This document shows, one piece after another, positions 13,538-26,089 of a DNA stretch of 57,225 bases. Under the pieces are notes generated by a model, which was given only the letters and a program-made list of their open reading frames with translations, was not told the origin of the DNA and made no database searches. Origin of the DNA: Oehlia diaphana (taxonomy: Eukaryota > Glomeromycota > Glomeromycetes > Glomerales > Glomeraceae); contig QZLH01000145.1 in the NCBI GenBank assembly GCA_003833135.1, positions 57,199 through 114,423 on the forward strand, written 5' to 3'. Both the position numbers and the translations under genes were made by a program. Numbering within the stretch: position 1 is the stretch's first letter; each line of letters starts with the position of its first letter.

Positions 13538-14658
13538 TTACTGTTGTTGACCTCGACCTTGGCCTTGTTGGGGACCTCCAGGTGGTCGCATTTGTGGTGG
13601 AGGTCTAAATCCTTGAGGTGGAGCTTGTCCTGGGACAGGGAAACTATACAGAAACAAAAATTAATTCTATATAATTAAATACATAAATCAAAATCAAAGT
13701 TAACTACTTACCCAGGAGGCATACCACTACGACCTTGAGGATATGGTGGAGGTCCACCGGGCTAACATAAAATGAGAATTACATTAATAGTTAATTTAAC
13801 CATTTTAAATGAGAAATACTTTACATACCATTCCCATTGGTGGTGGTCGCATGCCTGGTGGTGCACCACCCCTGTAATTTCCCGGTGGCATTCCTCCCAT
13901 AACAGGCATTCCAGGTGGTGGACCCATTCCTCCTCTATACCCAGCTGGTGGCATACCACCCATAACAGGAGGCATACCTGGTCTAGGTGCCATACCCGGT
14001 GGCATTGCAGGAGGCATCTGTCCTGGAATTGGTGGCCGACCATACGATATTGGAGCAGCTGCAGCTGCTGGCGCACCTCCTCTTGGCTGCATCATTCCGG
14101 GAGCTGGCCCACCCACACCGCGTACAGGACCAGTTAGTCCTAAGTGTAAGAAAGAATAATTACGTATTATAACTTAAAATTATAAATCATACATATGTAA
14201 GAATTGATAGATTAATACCCGCTGGAGCAACACCTGGTGGAGCTACTGGCAACCCTCTACCTGCTGGCCGACCTATTCCAGTACCACCTGGTAGCTAATC
14301 AATTTATAGGTTAAATAAATAAATAAATCGATAAAATATTCGGTAGCTTTATTTGAGTTTAAAAATATACCTGAGCTAATTTAGTTTTCGAATCATCGGC
14401 ACTTGGTGGTGGTGGACCTTCCACACTCAGACTAATAATGGTTTCTCCTCTTAGAATAACTAAACCTAATGTTCTTTTTTCTTCTTGTTCAGGTTGGCCC
14501 TGTGGAACTTTTGACCCACTTTTCGGTTTAATCTTTCTGAATTCTTCACAATCTGCCAAAACAAGATTCATATGTTTGTCAAAGGCAAGCATTTGACCCG
14601 TTAATACGCGCGAATCCGCAAGAGTTATGCGGAGTCGGTAATTTATCAGGTTTAACAT
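13538..14658 (-). CDS. SNRPB: Small nuclear ribonucleoprotein SmB/B'
   Basis: Predicted 276 aa from five exons: 14658-14371, 14294-14219, 14139-13829, 13761-13712, 13643-13538. Core member of the heptameric Sm ring on U1, U2, U4 and U5 snRNAs. The Sm1 motif (about 8-45, [35 protein letters not shown]) and Sm2 motif (about 70-85, [18 protein letters not shown]) are clear, with the SmB-specific basic insert between them. From about residue 97 the protein is a Pro/Gly/Met-rich tail with repeated GMPP, APRPGM and GYRGG units, as in SmB tails that bind WW/GYF proteins. It ends in a Gln-rich stretch. The tail produces long spurious antisense ORFs rich in Trp/His. Confidence 0.95.
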
Positions 14659-15034
14659 TTTTGAATTCTTAGAAATCGACTATTTTAATTGTATAGAAGA
14701 AAACAAAAGTTAATACAGCAATTTAGTGAACTATAATAAATTATTGATAAGATTTAATAAATCGCGAAAATACCATTTCGATTAGAACTATGAAAAAAGG
14801 TTGACACGAAATTCTTAATTATTTCAAAAAAGTTTTTTTAACTATAAAATCATGATAGTTTATGATTGGTAGATGTTTATCTAATTACGGTAACGTAGTA
14901 ATTGTCTAAAGAACACAAGATCTCCCAAATGACTGCATGTTTTCGAGAGACAAATCAGGTTTAAATCATGACAATCGTTTGAAAATTTGCCATTATATGC
15001 TAAAGTTTATTCAAAAAATAAATTTTATATTTGT
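14659..15034. other. Intergenic: SmB promoter and RNB gene 3' flank
   Basis: The genes are in tandem on the minus strand. AT-rich; no coding or RNA gene seen. Confidence 0.4.
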
Positions 15035-18000
15035 TTAGTTATTTACAGGCTCAAGTATTATATTACTTTTATTAGGAATTATGTCTATTACTTTTAAGTT
15101 TATTATATCACCAATTTGACCTGTTGACTTAATAACTTTTCCTTGAATACCAAATTCGCGTATCAAAGCTGTTCTATCTCCTTTGTCAAATTCTTCAATG
15201 ATAGTTCCCGTAATTTCTGGTAAATTTCCGTTAGCCTTTAATCGATCAATTAAATTAAGAATCCAAAACTTATTACTTTTCGTTTGTGATCTACGAATTT
15301 CTTTTTCGAAGTAAGTGATATAAGGTATACTATTTACTAACTCATCTTTGGAAAAAGGTAAACGACCATTAAGAAGTGATGCTTTTATTTGCCAGTGAAC
15401 AACTAAATCACTATACCGACGTAAAGGAGAAGTGACTTTTGAATAACCCTCCGTAATGCCCATAGAAAAATGCGGACCAGGTTCAACAGTGGTTTTCGTA
15501 GGTTGTACCAATGATCGAATTTTAAGCATAGTAGTAATTGGAACAACTTTAATATCTTCTTCAATATTTGATAATATTGATAATACTTCATCATTTTTAG
15601 GTTGAGTTCGAAATATAATTGGGATTTTTCTTTCTGAACAAAAGATTGAAGCAACTCGCCCAGCCATTATCATAAATTCTGCTACCATCATACGAGCTGG
15701 AGAATAATTAAATTTATCAAGATTAACCTGAATTGTAGGTAAACCAGTAAATATTATTGGATATTGAGTATCAGGTTGAGTCTTGTACAATGGAAAAGGT
15801 GATAATGCTGCATTTCCTTGGGTCAGAGATAGATTGAAAGATCCTTTTTGTCCACGATTTTTCAAATGAATGTTTGCAATTTTTTGCAAATCCTTAAGAT
15901 CCTGTTGACCAGATAATGAAAGCGGTTTGTATTCATTGTTTGGAAGAGAAATTTTGTGCGGATGATAATGGATCTGTTTGTAGACGAAATCAATTTCCTT
16001 TTTGAATTTAGAGAAAGAATCCCATGATAAAAATTTATCAACATCATCGTAATATAAAATTTTAATATTTCTAATAATGCTAGGCCTAATTTTATATTCT
16101 AGCAAACTTGCATCATCCCCAATTCGTAAGCTGAATGTGATTACATAATTTCCTCTCGTTTTCACATCTACTCCCAAACTAAACATTTTCTTGCTTAAAT
16201 ATGATGGTAACATTGAATAATTTCGTTCAGGAAAATATACAGTTTGAACTCTTGAGTGAGCAACCTTTGCCAATTTATGACCAGGATGAATATAAGTAGA
16301 TGGATCAGCAACATGAATATGCACCCATACGGATTCTGTTCCAGATGAATTATTTACTCGTTCTATTGAAATTCCATCATCAAGCTCATGTGCCGTTGGA
16401 TCATCTATAGTGTAAACAGGCAAATCACCAAAATCATGTCGGATGTCTTCACAAATATCATAAGGATAAAAGTCATTTTCTCCAAGAAACTCTTCCGTTT
16501 TAATTAGTATTGATGATGCCGGTGGTGACGTAACATTTTTCGATGTATCAAATGGTTGAGAATCCAATAAATTTGTAGCCAAATTTATAATCTCTTCTTG
16601 ATCTTTATCAGCTTCCTTAGATATTCCATGACCACTCAATTTTGTTGTTTCTTCATAAACGGTTAGATTTTCCCAGGGTGCCCAAATACCAATTTCTTTC
16701 AAGAATTGAATAGCACATTCTCTATCAAAATCTCTTTCATATAACTTCAATGGCTTCAGAATTGCTGATAAATGTGCTTCTAATCCACTTTGGCTATTCT
16801 TAGGAGTAAAGACAAAAGTTTTAACTAGGTTAATAAACATTTGATCATCGGATGTAAATTCTGGTAATGTCTCCTCTTTGGTAAATGAAGGCGGTTCTGA
16901 AATTTTTTTATCGACTGAACGTATGTATTGAATAATCTTCGTTACTTTTTCTTGAAAATCGGATACTCTCTGATCACGAAGACGAATCCATTCTAATGTT
17001 TTTATTATTGCATTAACCGATCTTTTTGATCTCAGTATGTAGGTTTCAATTTGCATAGGATCTGCCATGAAATAAATATTTTCCTTGAAAAGGAACATGT
17101 GTGTTGACAACAATTGTGCTTCAGTTGGGTTACCATTCTGAAATACGTGACGCGCTGCGCTTTTAATTGAAATCTTTCTATTTTCTAATTCATCTGCAAA
17201 TTGTGAATGAAGTTGACGAAATGCAAGAGTTTTGGAATGTAAGAGGATTTGAGCCGATTTATTCAAATCTGACGCAAGCTTTCCGTAATTCTCGGGAATT
17301 GGTGAACCAAGGACGAGTTTAGAATTGTCAAATTCTTTATTATAAGCATATCCTGTAATTTTGAAGACGATATCGTCTGAACGAGTTAAAAGTAGGTGAT
17401 TATTTGGAAGTAAAATTTCATTTTTATACGTAGTTGACGTTGGATCATTACTTAGTTTTGTAATAATTCCTATATAACCTCTACCATTCCTTTATAATAT
17501 TCAGTAATTAAATGGTATGAAATAAATATCTTAGCAAATGATAATATAATAATCCAAATTTACCTTCGCACATCTACAAAATCTCCTACTTGTAATTGTG
17601 TAGATTTAGATAATTCAACAATGTCTGATAATTCGATTTCAGATTCCTTTATATCTGGTGTAGATTGAGCTAATTCCTTTTTTTGAAAGTGTTTAATTTT
17701 ATGTTTTGATACTTCAGAAGACTTTAGTATTTGCACATCTTTACTTTAATATAAATAAACAAATAGATTAAAATCATTTTGTTATTAAATACACAATAAA
17801 AATATATACCTTTTTTCTTCTTTAGTAACTTTCAAAGGAACTTTCTGTCGAGATATTTTTTTTGGTTTAGAAGTTTCGGGAACTGACTTTGTTTTCCAAT
17901 GATATTTTTTATAAGGAAAACGTAAGCTTGACCAGATTTTAAAGTGATAATTTTCACGTATAAAGGAACTGATAAAGACTGGATTCCTTTGAGTTAATTT

Positions 18001-18039
18001 AAAAGTTTCTTTTGTTATTGATAACATTTTATCATACAT
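15035..18039 (-). CDS. RNB-domain 3'-5' exoribonuclease, mitochondrial Dss1/CYT-4 type
   Basis: Predicted 954 aa from three exons: 18039-17810, 17743-17564, 17489-15035. RNase II/RNB enzymes degrade RNA processively 3' to 5' using Mg2+ held by Asp residues; Dss1/CYT-4 is the nuclease of the fungal mitochondrial degradosome. The catalytic signature YTIDDPTAHELDDGIS is at about 497-512, followed by VWVHIHVADPSTYI and VQTVYFPERNYSMLP. The RNA-binding end motif TSPLRRYSDLVVHWQI is at about 690-710, with a beta-rich S1-like C-terminus. The N-terminal 60-70 residues are rich in Lys/Arg/Ser/Phe without acidic residues at first, fitting a mitochondrial presequence. The large divergent N-terminal half argues for the Dss1/CYT-4 branch rather than Dis3. 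Compartment is inference. Confidence 0.88.
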
Positions 18040-18239
18040 TATTAAAAAGCTATCGTAAGATTATCACAGATTTACAAACTCAAGCACATGTTATATGACT
18101 ATTGTAGCACAAATGAGGCAAAATTGGTGGCTCAGACGCTCAGTATAAAAGGACATTAAATGGTGATCGCAACTCGCAATAATAGTAATTACGATATCAT
18201 AACTTATCTTCAATCTCCATTGACATAAAATCAGACACA
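18040..18239. promoter_or_regulatory. Compact bidirectional promoter (RNB nuclease / RING ligase)
   Basis: Only 200 bp separate two divergent start codons. A good TATA box, TATAAAAGG, lies at 18144-18152, about 90 bp upstream of the plus-strand ATG. Confidence 0.6.
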
Positions 18240-19943
18240 ATGTCCGATCAAGAGTTAGAATCTAACAATTCCAGTGCTAACACTAGAAGATTGTATTATT
18301 GTCATCAATGTCAGAGAAGAGTAGAGGCTTTAATGGCCCCATCTCCAACTTGTCCTCACTGCAATGGCGGATTTGTAGAAGAAGTGAGTAATTTCATAAT
18401 AATTGATTCAGATACGACTGTATCGTCTAATGCACTTGAAGTACTATATTTGAGCTTATAAATTATGTGTTGTTAGTTCTGATTTTATTAATTTATTAAA
18501 TTAGCTTGGAGAAAATGATGATCTAAATATTGAAAATGCTGGAGGACAGGATTCTGATGATGAATTTGATGAGACAATTCATTTAAATACTCAAAATGGA
18601 CAAGATTTTGTACAACAACTCCTTCAAATGATTTCGATTCAACCTGGGCCTAATTTCCGAGTGCAAACGGAAAGTCGGGATGGTACAACAACTATAACAG
18701 CTACAACAACTACAGGAGTAAGAACAACTACAACAGCAACAGAAGGAGGAGCTTCTGAACAACAAGGTGAAGGTCTTCAAGATGGAAATCAGCAGCAGCA
18801 GCATACACATCGTCCAAATATTATCTTTGCAATGGGGAGTAATGCACCGAACGCTGGTGAAGATCGTACCTCTCCATTTTTAAATATTGCACAGCAGTAA
18901 GTTTTTTATTCGTGTAAAAATCCTCTTTTACTTAACTGCGTTTTTTTTATTTATATCATTACTCCTATAAAAAATGTCTGTCGGTTATAATTTTATTAAC
19001 CAATGATTTTCATGTCAGAGTGTTCCAGAGGATATTAGAAAATGGTGGCGGAACAAACAATACAGCAAATTTCTTGAATTTCTTTAATATTGCAGGTGAT
19101 CCAAGAGATTATGCATGGGGTAATACAGGATTGGACAATATCATTACACAATTAATGGAACAACAAGCTGGGTGCGTTAATTAGCGATTTGATTTTAAGT
19201 ATAAGTAATGTTTGTTTAATCAAGTGCTATTAAAAAATTTACATTTTGTTTGAATTTCGAATGAAACTTTCGGAAAAATTAACAAAATAATAGAAGACAA
19301 GCTCCACCACCAGCTACAGATGAAATAATTGAAAATTTACCAAAGTCGAAGATTACAAAAAAGCAAGTCGGTTAGTGTTTGCATGGGTTCCTTTTGATCG
19401 ATAATGGAGATTATAATTCTCAAATGTTCAAAATTTCCATAATGGTATATATTTCTTACACTTTGATGAATGAACGTATTCTTCCATAAAAAGTGGAAGA
19501 ACAATTGGGATGTCCAGTTTGTAAAGATGAATTTCAAATAGACGAAGAAGCGGTATACCTGCCTTGCACTCATACTTTTCATTACGATTGTATAAAACCG
19601 TGGTTAAAAATGAACGGAACCTGTCCTGTTTGGTACGTTATTACCGTATCCAATTAATGATATTTATTCATAATAACTGCGGAGTTTAACGTTCTTTTAA
19701 TTTTTAAATAGTCGATATTCACTAATTAGCCAGGAAAGAAATGAACAGAACGCACATAATAATAATAATGGTGCTGGTTCATCGAGTAACAATAACAACA
19801 ATAATAATAATTTCGGGTCAACCCCAACTTTTATATTCAATTCCAATTCTTCCTTACCTGGGACTTATCCAGGAAATCAACAAAATAATGGCCAACAGAA
19901 CCAAGATGAAGATATTATGGAATTGGAACATGATCTTGATTAA
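18240..19943 (+). CDS. RING-H2 E3 ubiquitin ligase, RNF115/RNF126-like
   Basis: Predicted 378 aa from six exons: 18240-18383, 18505-18896, 19019-19171, 19294-19370, 19494-19632, 19712-19943. The N-terminus has a C2-C2 zinc ribbon (C21-x2-C24 ... C38-x2-C41) as in RNF126/BCA2. The middle is a Thr/Gln-rich linker. The C-terminal RING-H2 (about 260-304) reads CPVCKDEF ... LPCTHTFHYDCIKPWL ... CPVC, with all eight metal ligands. This combination marks cytosolic E3 ligases that act with BAG6-type quality control and endosomal sorting in animals. The tail after the RING is Asn-rich and ends in an acidic motif (DEDIMELEHDLD). The last Cys is completed across an exon junction. Confidence 0.92.
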
Positions 19944-20494
19944 TAACGGTTGGTAGGAAGTATTACCAATATTGAATTTAGTCGGAAGGACTTTTTTGTA
20001 ATTATGTTTTTTTGTCTTTATTTCTTTTTTGATTTCATACTTATGTAAACCATCCATAAAAAAAATTATTTCCTTCAATAAATAGTAGACTATATTATGC
20101 AATTTTTTTTTTATTTTCTTGCAATTATTTATATATTGAATGTGTAATAGACAATGTATTTTTTCTTTTAGCTCAAGTAAGCATTTATATTATAAACTTT
20201 TTATATTACTAAATTCATATAAAAAATATGAATATTAATAACGCAATTTTTTTTCTTAGATAATTAATGAGAATAAATATATATTTACTGTAATTAAATA
20301 AAGTAATAAAAAAATTTATTGATTTTGATTACTACAATTCAAATTTTAAATATTTTTTTTTGTACGTAATAATCAACTTCGTATTTTTGTTGGCAAGATT
20401 TGAAAATCCGAATCAAGTAGAGTATGAAAGAAAAAAAGATTAAACCTGATTGTTTATTAATAAAGTTATTAAGAAAATATCCCAACTTACCTGT
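19944..20494. other. Convergent 3' flanks
   Basis: AT-rich spacer between convergent stop codons of the RING ligase and the aminotransferase. AATAAA-like words are present on both strands but cannot be singled out. No gene seen. Confidence 0.4.
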
Positions 20495-22205
20495 TTACAC
20501 ATGATATCTGGCACAAAATTCTTTAATACGTTGATAAGCTTCATTCAATTTATCAGCTGGAGCTGTGGTTACTATACGAACTAATGAAATGTTTTAAGAA
20601 CATTTTCAGTTTAATTGCGTTATCCAATTGAAATAACTTACCATAATTAGGATAATGAAAAGTCTAAAAATTTTATAATTTGATTATTAACACAATTTGA
20701 AACGTTTCCTTCCCTTTTGTAAAACTTACTTACCTTTCCCGGTAAACATAAAACTGACTCTTCTTGTACCAATTTCTCGCTGAATTCTATATCATTGTTA
20801 ATATCTTTAAATTCTTCTATATTAATTCCGACCATCATATACATGGCACCTTGAGGTACAATAACATGTAACCCAGGGATTTTCCCCAAAACATTGGCAC
20901 TTAGTTTTGCGTTTTCTTCTAATAACTTGTCGGTTTCATCATGAAATGATTGAGGCGTATTCATTATAATATCAGGTAGAGCATTTTGAATTAATGAATT
21001 AGCTCCAAGTATTAAATTTGCTAAGGAAGCTAAACCTGATCGTACTTCATTTAATATATTATTATGATCATATATGAAAATCCAACCAACTCTCCAACCA
21101 GGAATTAAGTACCTTTTTGCTAATCCGCTAATTTTTAATATTGGAACTGTTTTAGTTAAATTTGCTAAAGGATAAAATATATTATCTCCATATACCATAT
21201 CTTCATAAATTTCATCACATATTACTGGAAGTTTGTAAATTTCACATAATGATAATATTGATTCTAAATGTTGGCGAGTAAAATTAGATCCACATGGATT
21301 AGAAGGATTGTTTATAAGTAAGCAAGCCGTTTTGTCATCGATTAAAGATGATAAATGATCTAAATCCGTTTCCCAATTACGGTCGGGCTATAATATAATA
21401 TAAGACCATTAATTCATTATATAAGGAACTTGTTAAATTAATTAAAAATTTAAAATATGAATATCTACCAATAAATTATAATAACGACATTCAATTCCTT
21501 TTGATTCTGAAAGAGTCTGATAAAGCGAAAATCCGGGCCTTGGAAGAAGAATATTTTGTCCTTCGTTACATAATACGCTTATCGCAAGACTCAACGCATC
21601 CGAAGCTCCACTCGCTAAAACAATATCCTAATAAAATAAAAAAAGTTTGAATCGAACATTTTTAACAGTAATTTAGCGGATCATGAAAACTTGATCACCT
21701 CTGAAGTTAATGGAGCTTCTTTTGTTGAAAATTTTTTCGCGAGAGCAATCCTCGCACTTTCAACTCCTAAAAAGAAAAGTTAAAATGGGAGAATTTATAA
21801 ATGAGTAAAAATGAGTAAAAATGTAACTTACCAACTGATGGCACGTATCCATTCGCTTTATAAGACTTCAACTGAGTTATTACAGCGTCGATGCATTTTT
21901 CGTGAATTTTAAAATTTCCATAGTGTGTAGGATCACCTGTCATCCAAAATCGAATATATCCGATTTTATTAATTTTATTAATTTTTTAGTTTCAGTTGAT
22001 TTCATGAATTAAAAGATAATTTACCTAGTGCCAATGAAATATACTCTTTCTCGGGATTTGGAGTAACATTCATATTATAAACTATTTCACGAATAGGATT
22101 CTTTGTACGTTTGGCAACAATTGAGGCAGGAACACGCCATTCCTTCATACGAGATAATTTATTGTTAACTACATTATTATGAGAAAAATTCTGCACGGTA
22201 GACAT
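20495..22205 (-). CDS. Tyrosine aminotransferase-like PLP enzyme
   Basis: Predicted 424 aa from seven exons: 22205-22025, 21936-21832, 21766-21699, 21627-21469, 21387-20734, 20663-20642, 20580-20495. Fold-type I aminotransferase, closest in pattern to tyrosine aminotransferase: N-terminal [64 protein letters not shown]. The PLP lysine lies in [16 protein letters not shown] (K262), and an Arg that binds the substrate carboxylate is in FVRIVTTAP near the end. It would move amino groups from tyrosine or related aromatic amino acids to 2-oxoglutarate. Exon 6 is only 22 nt. Kynurenine or alanine as substrate cannot be excluded. No targeting signal is evident. Confidence 0.92.
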
Positions 22206-22474
22206 ATTTTGAAAAAAAATTCTTGATTTGTGTCACTATCGCAGTCTTCTTTTTATCTACATGGAGCTTTTTTTTGCCGTTACACTAGATCTTTGATCTA
22301 AAAAAATTTACTTTTCACAAAAAAAAAATAAAAAGTAATAATAATTAAAAACTAAAATTAAGAAATAAATTAACTTCGAAAAAAAACGAAACGTGAGTTA
22401 CTAACATTTTATATTCTTACACTTCACAACGTTCAACCTTTAATCTTATTATCTGTTTATGATAGGTTAACACA
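22206..22474. promoter_or_regulatory. Bidirectional promoter (aminotransferase / Tim8)
   Basis: 269 bp between divergent start codons; A-rich in the middle (about 22310-22390). No specific TATA element stands out. Confidence 0.45.
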
Positions 22475-22753
22475 ATGTCAAGTCTTTTACCAAAACCAAA
22501 TTCAAATTTGGAATTTGACGAAGCAACGCAAAAAGAATTAGGAAAGTTTTTGGAAAGTGAAAATGCACGCATGAGATTACAACAATCAATTCATACATTC
22601 ACGGACTTATGTTGGGATAAATGCATTAATAAGATTAGTAATAAAATTGATCGTGGCGAGGAAACTTGTTTAACTAATTGTGTTGAAAGATTTTTAGATA
22701 CTAGTTTGTTTATTGTTAAACGTTTAGAAGAAACTAGGAAAAATTTAGGTTGA
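22475..22753 (+). CDS. tim8: Mitochondrial intermembrane-space chaperone Tim8
   Basis: Intronless ORF of 92 aa. The twin CX3C signature of small TIM proteins is present: C46-x3-C50 (LCWDKCINK) and C65-x3-C69 (TCLTNCVERF). The residues around it (FLESENARMRLQQSIHTFTD, VERFLDTS, RLEETRK) match Tim8 rather than Tim9, 10 or 13. With Tim13 it would form a hexameric chaperone that escorts inner-membrane precursors such as Tim23. Two disulfides are formed through Mia40. Length is typical. Confidence 0.95.
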   Translation: MSSLLPKPNSNLEFDEATQKELGKFLESENARMRLQQSIHTFTDLCWDKCINKISNKIDRGEETCLTNCVERFLDTSLFIVKRLEETRKNLG

Positions 22754-23058
22754 TAGAAGATACTACATATAGAAATGAATATGTTATTGAAGGTTGGGTA
22801 ATGGAGTTGCAAATTTTAAAGAAATAAATTTATCACTTGTAGTTTTCTCCCAAAGAATACAGTTAACGAGATTAGTCTGGTATTTTTTAGTAAAAACTAA
22901 AATGATTGATATAACTTATGTCTCGTATTTGTTCGCTTGCCAATATTTATTTAGCTTTAGGATAAATTTCACATTTTTGAGTTGAAATCCCTTCTTGAAA
23001 ACGTAGCGTATCATAAATGTCAGCCATGAACGGAACTTTCACAATGCGAAATGTAAAA
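22754..23058. other. Convergent spacer Tim8 / uL24m
   Basis: About 305 bp between stop codons. A short plus-strand ORF at 22794-22985 has no family features; nothing else seen. Confidence 0.4.
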
Positions 23059-23908
23059 CTAAATAAAAGGCCGATTTTTATGTTGCGCATTGTATCTCCA
23101 ACCTTTATGAGGAGTACGTAGTTCATCTATAACACCAGGAGGAAGTGGAGGATCCAAATTTATATCCCAGGTTAATTCTCTAGCAATCTCCGCTGATGTA
23201 TCGAAAGATGACTCTAAAAAAAAAAAATACCATAATTCGGTTTAAATAAATTCATAATTCACATAAGAATCATAAGTTCCTTCGTGATTTTCTTACTTTC
23301 TCGTTCTCGTTCCTTTGGTTTTGGAGGAAAAGGTATGATTATTTTAGTTCCAGCAATTACACGTCTCCATCTCATTGTTCCATTTCCATCAATATCAACC
23401 TTATTCCATTCGGATCGAACAGCCCTCTTTTCACTACTTGGTCTACTTTCACTAAAAAGAGGCTACATATTAAAATTTCTTACAAAAGAAAATAAATCCA
23501 AAATACTTACTCATCGGCATCATCAGGGTGTACATGCATAACATTTGAAACATGTATTGGTTTAAGAACAGAAGCCAACCACCAGCCACCAGTTTTATCC
23601 TGATTTTCAGGATTAATTTTACTAGGATTTAATTTAGGCACAGTCATTCTGCCCATATTAACATTTTCAATCCACAATCTATTACTTAATTTATCAATAC
23701 TCTTAACTTTTCCGACTTCATTTTTTGCTTTACCAGCTATTACTTTAACTAAATCTCCCTCAAAAATCTTCCATCTTACGATCCGATCTTTTGGATGTAC
23801 CCATTTTTGTGGTCTATTAAATTTCCTCATAATTGCATTTCCATCTTTGAATTTTGACCAATTTTGTCTTAACATATGAACGGGGCCTTTTTGCATTCTT
23901 GATGACAT
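23059..23908 (-). CDS. Mitochondrial large-subunit ribosomal protein uL24m
   Basis: Predicted 235 aa from three exons: 23908-23511, 23451-23297, 23213-23059. A KOW motif (about 46-75, FEGDLVKVIAGKAKNEVGKV) is followed by the L24 continuation VNMGRMTVPKLN. KOW plus an about 150-residue extension is the arrangement of yeast Mrpl40 and other mitochondrial L24 proteins. It contributes to early assembly of the 54S subunit and the exit-tunnel region. The N-terminus is basic (KGPVHMLRQNWSKFKDG). The C-terminal extension contains VRSEWNKVDIDGNGTMRWRR and a Pro-rich end. Intron 2 ends in a long pyrimidine tract next to the acceptor. Confidence 0.88.
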
Positions 23909-24116
23909 TTTGATAAATCGGGAGAAGAAACAGTATGTTAGATGAAAGGATGAAGATCTTATCAGTCACTTGATTAAATAGATCAACATCTGTAACATGA
24001 CATCTATATAACATGATTTTTGATTTTTATCATACTATTTTTTTCCCACGAATAGGGTGCACAATTTATACCTTTTTCACAAATGTATCGTTTCTTTACT
24101 CTTTTTCTCTCTAAAA
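23909..24116. promoter_or_regulatory. Bidirectional promoter (uL24m / HAD phosphatase)
   Basis: 208 bp between divergent start codons. Contains a TATATAA word near 24003 and a pyrimidine-rich stretch directly upstream of the HAD gene ATG. Confidence 0.45.
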
Positions 24117-25195
24117 ATGGGTTCGCGTCTAGTCGATTTATTAGTTTGCGATTTTGACGAGACTATAACACAGAATGATACAATTTGTGAAATAGCTAAC
24201 TTAGCTTATGAAAAAAGAGCAGAAACGGGAAAATGTCCAAAACCGCCAAATTGTCCAACTCTTTTCTCAAATGATAGTGACGAAGAATGTCCACCACCTT
24301 GGTTACATTTCGTCGAATTATATTTTAAAGAATATAAAGAACATATTAAACATTGGTGTGAACAACATTCTGAAGATACTCTTCAAGATCATTTTAAGAT
24401 GTTAGAATCATTAAAAATGGTTGAAAACAAATCAATTGATAGAATTGAAAAATATGGATGTTTAAAAGGGGTTTGTTATGATGATTTGATTGAAAAAGGA
24501 AAATCAGTAAATAAAAGAGATGATGTATTAAATGTATTGAGAAAATTTATTTCTAAAAAACAACATAATTGTGAAAATTTTCTTTTAAAAGAACCTCATT
24601 CAACTTTTAATGATGATGTGAAATCCCATATTGAAAGAAATTTGTATATTATTTCAACGAATTGGTCAAAAGATTTAATATTAGGGAGTTTATTTGAATT
24701 AGCATCTGAAAATAAATTTAATAAGAATAACATTTTTTCTAATGATTTAATTTATGACAATAATTGTTCTGTTGGAAAATTAGATCGTAAAGTTTTATGT
24801 GCGCTTGATAAACTTGAAATATTTGATCAATTAAATACTTCAAAAAGTAATTTGTCCGTTTATATTGGTGATTCAAATACTGATTTACCATGTTTATGTG
24901 AGTATAATATTATACTTTAAAGCCGAATTCAACACATGAATTTTTTAATTAAGACATGTTTTAATACTAATGATGAATTTTATTTATAGTACAAGCTAAT
25001 ATTGGGATTATAATGGGGAATAATAGAACTCTTACGAAATATTGTGATAAATATAAAATTGAAATCGTGGAAGGATTAACAGATTTTAGACGTTATAATA
25101 TTGATGATATGTGTAACGAAAGTGATCAAAAAAATGGAAAGTTATATAGAATACAAAATTGGAAGGAAATTTCTGATAGTGGTTTACTAGATTGA
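24117..25195 (+). CDS. HAD-superfamily phosphatase
   Basis: Predicted 328 aa from two exons: 24117-24897 and 24990-25195. HAD motif I is near the N-terminus (LLVCDFDETITQNDTI; Asp nucleophile and acid/base in DFDET). Motif II is the Ser/Thr in YIISTNWSKD. Motifs III/IV are a conserved Lys and YIGDSNTDLPCLLQANIGI. The overall pattern resembles phosphoserine-phosphatase-like fungal HAD proteins of unknown substrate, with a long helical cap (about 30-180) rich in Cys. The intron interrupts motif IV, and splicing restores CLLQANIGIIMG, which supports the junction. Start: the ATG just before MGSRLVDLL; the in-frame extension upstream has no ATG. The substrate cannot be told. Confidence 0.87.
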
Positions 25196-25376
25196 AAATA
25201 GCTTTTTGTAATTATCAATGTGGTTATTTATGATTTATTTATTTTTTCGTACTTATTAGTTAATAAGATTATATTTACATATTGAATAAATATTCATTTA
25301 AACTATTAACTCAACCTTTGATTATTCTATATATTATTGGTTTTAGGGTATATGTGAAAAAATTTTTTAACTAAAA
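25196..25376. other. Short convergent spacer
   Basis: 181 bp between convergent stop codons; contains AATAAAT on the plus strand near 25285, a likely polyadenylation signal for the HAD gene. Confidence 0.4.
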
Positions 25377-26089
25377 TTAAACGTGGCCTTTTTTAGTAGT
25401 ATTAAAGAAGGTTTTAACCACAAAAACTTGAACAGCTGCCATTCCAACAATTAACATACTTTCAAGTAAAGCAAACCAGAAAATTCTATTTTCGGTACTC
25501 TTAACAGTTGAAAAATTTCTATTTTCTCTTGTTCTAAAATACTTTTGAGTTCTAGAAATAGTACTTAAACTACTGCTAAGTCTTATAAGACTTTCTTCCA
25601 TACTGCTCGTATGTTCAGGTTGAATACCTTTAGATGGCGGTAATTCTGCTCTTGGTTCATTTTCAATAGAAATTTCAAAATCAACAAGTTTTTCTGCAAA
25701 TGTTGACATATCATTTGCAAAACAAAATGAATATTCTCCAACATAATTTGCTGTAAAAATATAATCTCCTTGTCTCTCCCGTTCACCATTTAATACTATC
25801 CTATTACGTGGATCGGTTACCACATAATCAATATCAAAAGACCCACCAGATTGAACCTAATTAATTGATTAAGTAATTAATTAACAAGTCTTTTATTTTA
25901 TAACTTTAGGCACATCTTTAAACTTACTGCAAAATAAAAAGCAACTTTTTCGCCAGGTTTATCGGCCCAAGCGTAAAAACACGCTCTTTCATGAGCAGCA
26001 ACATTATACGTTAAAGATGTTCCCTCTGAAGTCCTGAGGAGTAACGAAATAAGTAAAATAAATAAAAAAGACGAAGTTGACTTCTTCAT
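25377..26089 (-). CDS. p24 / EMP24-GP25L family ER-Golgi cargo receptor
   Basis: Predicted 213 aa from two exons: 26089-25928 and 25856-25377. A signal peptide (about 1-23, STSSFLFILLISLLLRTSEG) is followed by a GOLD domain with the two conserved cysteines (ACFYAW ... FCFAND), a coiled coil (about 125-165), one transmembrane helix (about 180-202) and a short cytosolic tail with a di-Phe and di-Lys signal (FFNTTKKGHV). Such proteins cycle between ER and Golgi in COPII/COPI vesicles as heteromers. The pattern FYFAVQSGGSFDIDYVV suggests the gamma/Erp subgroup; the subgroup is tentative. Confidence 0.92.

Noticed and set aside
13772..14137. Plus-strand ORFs of 121 and 61 codons, Trp/His/Ser-rich
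   Set aside because: They are antisense shadows of the Pro/Gly/Met-rich tail of SmB.
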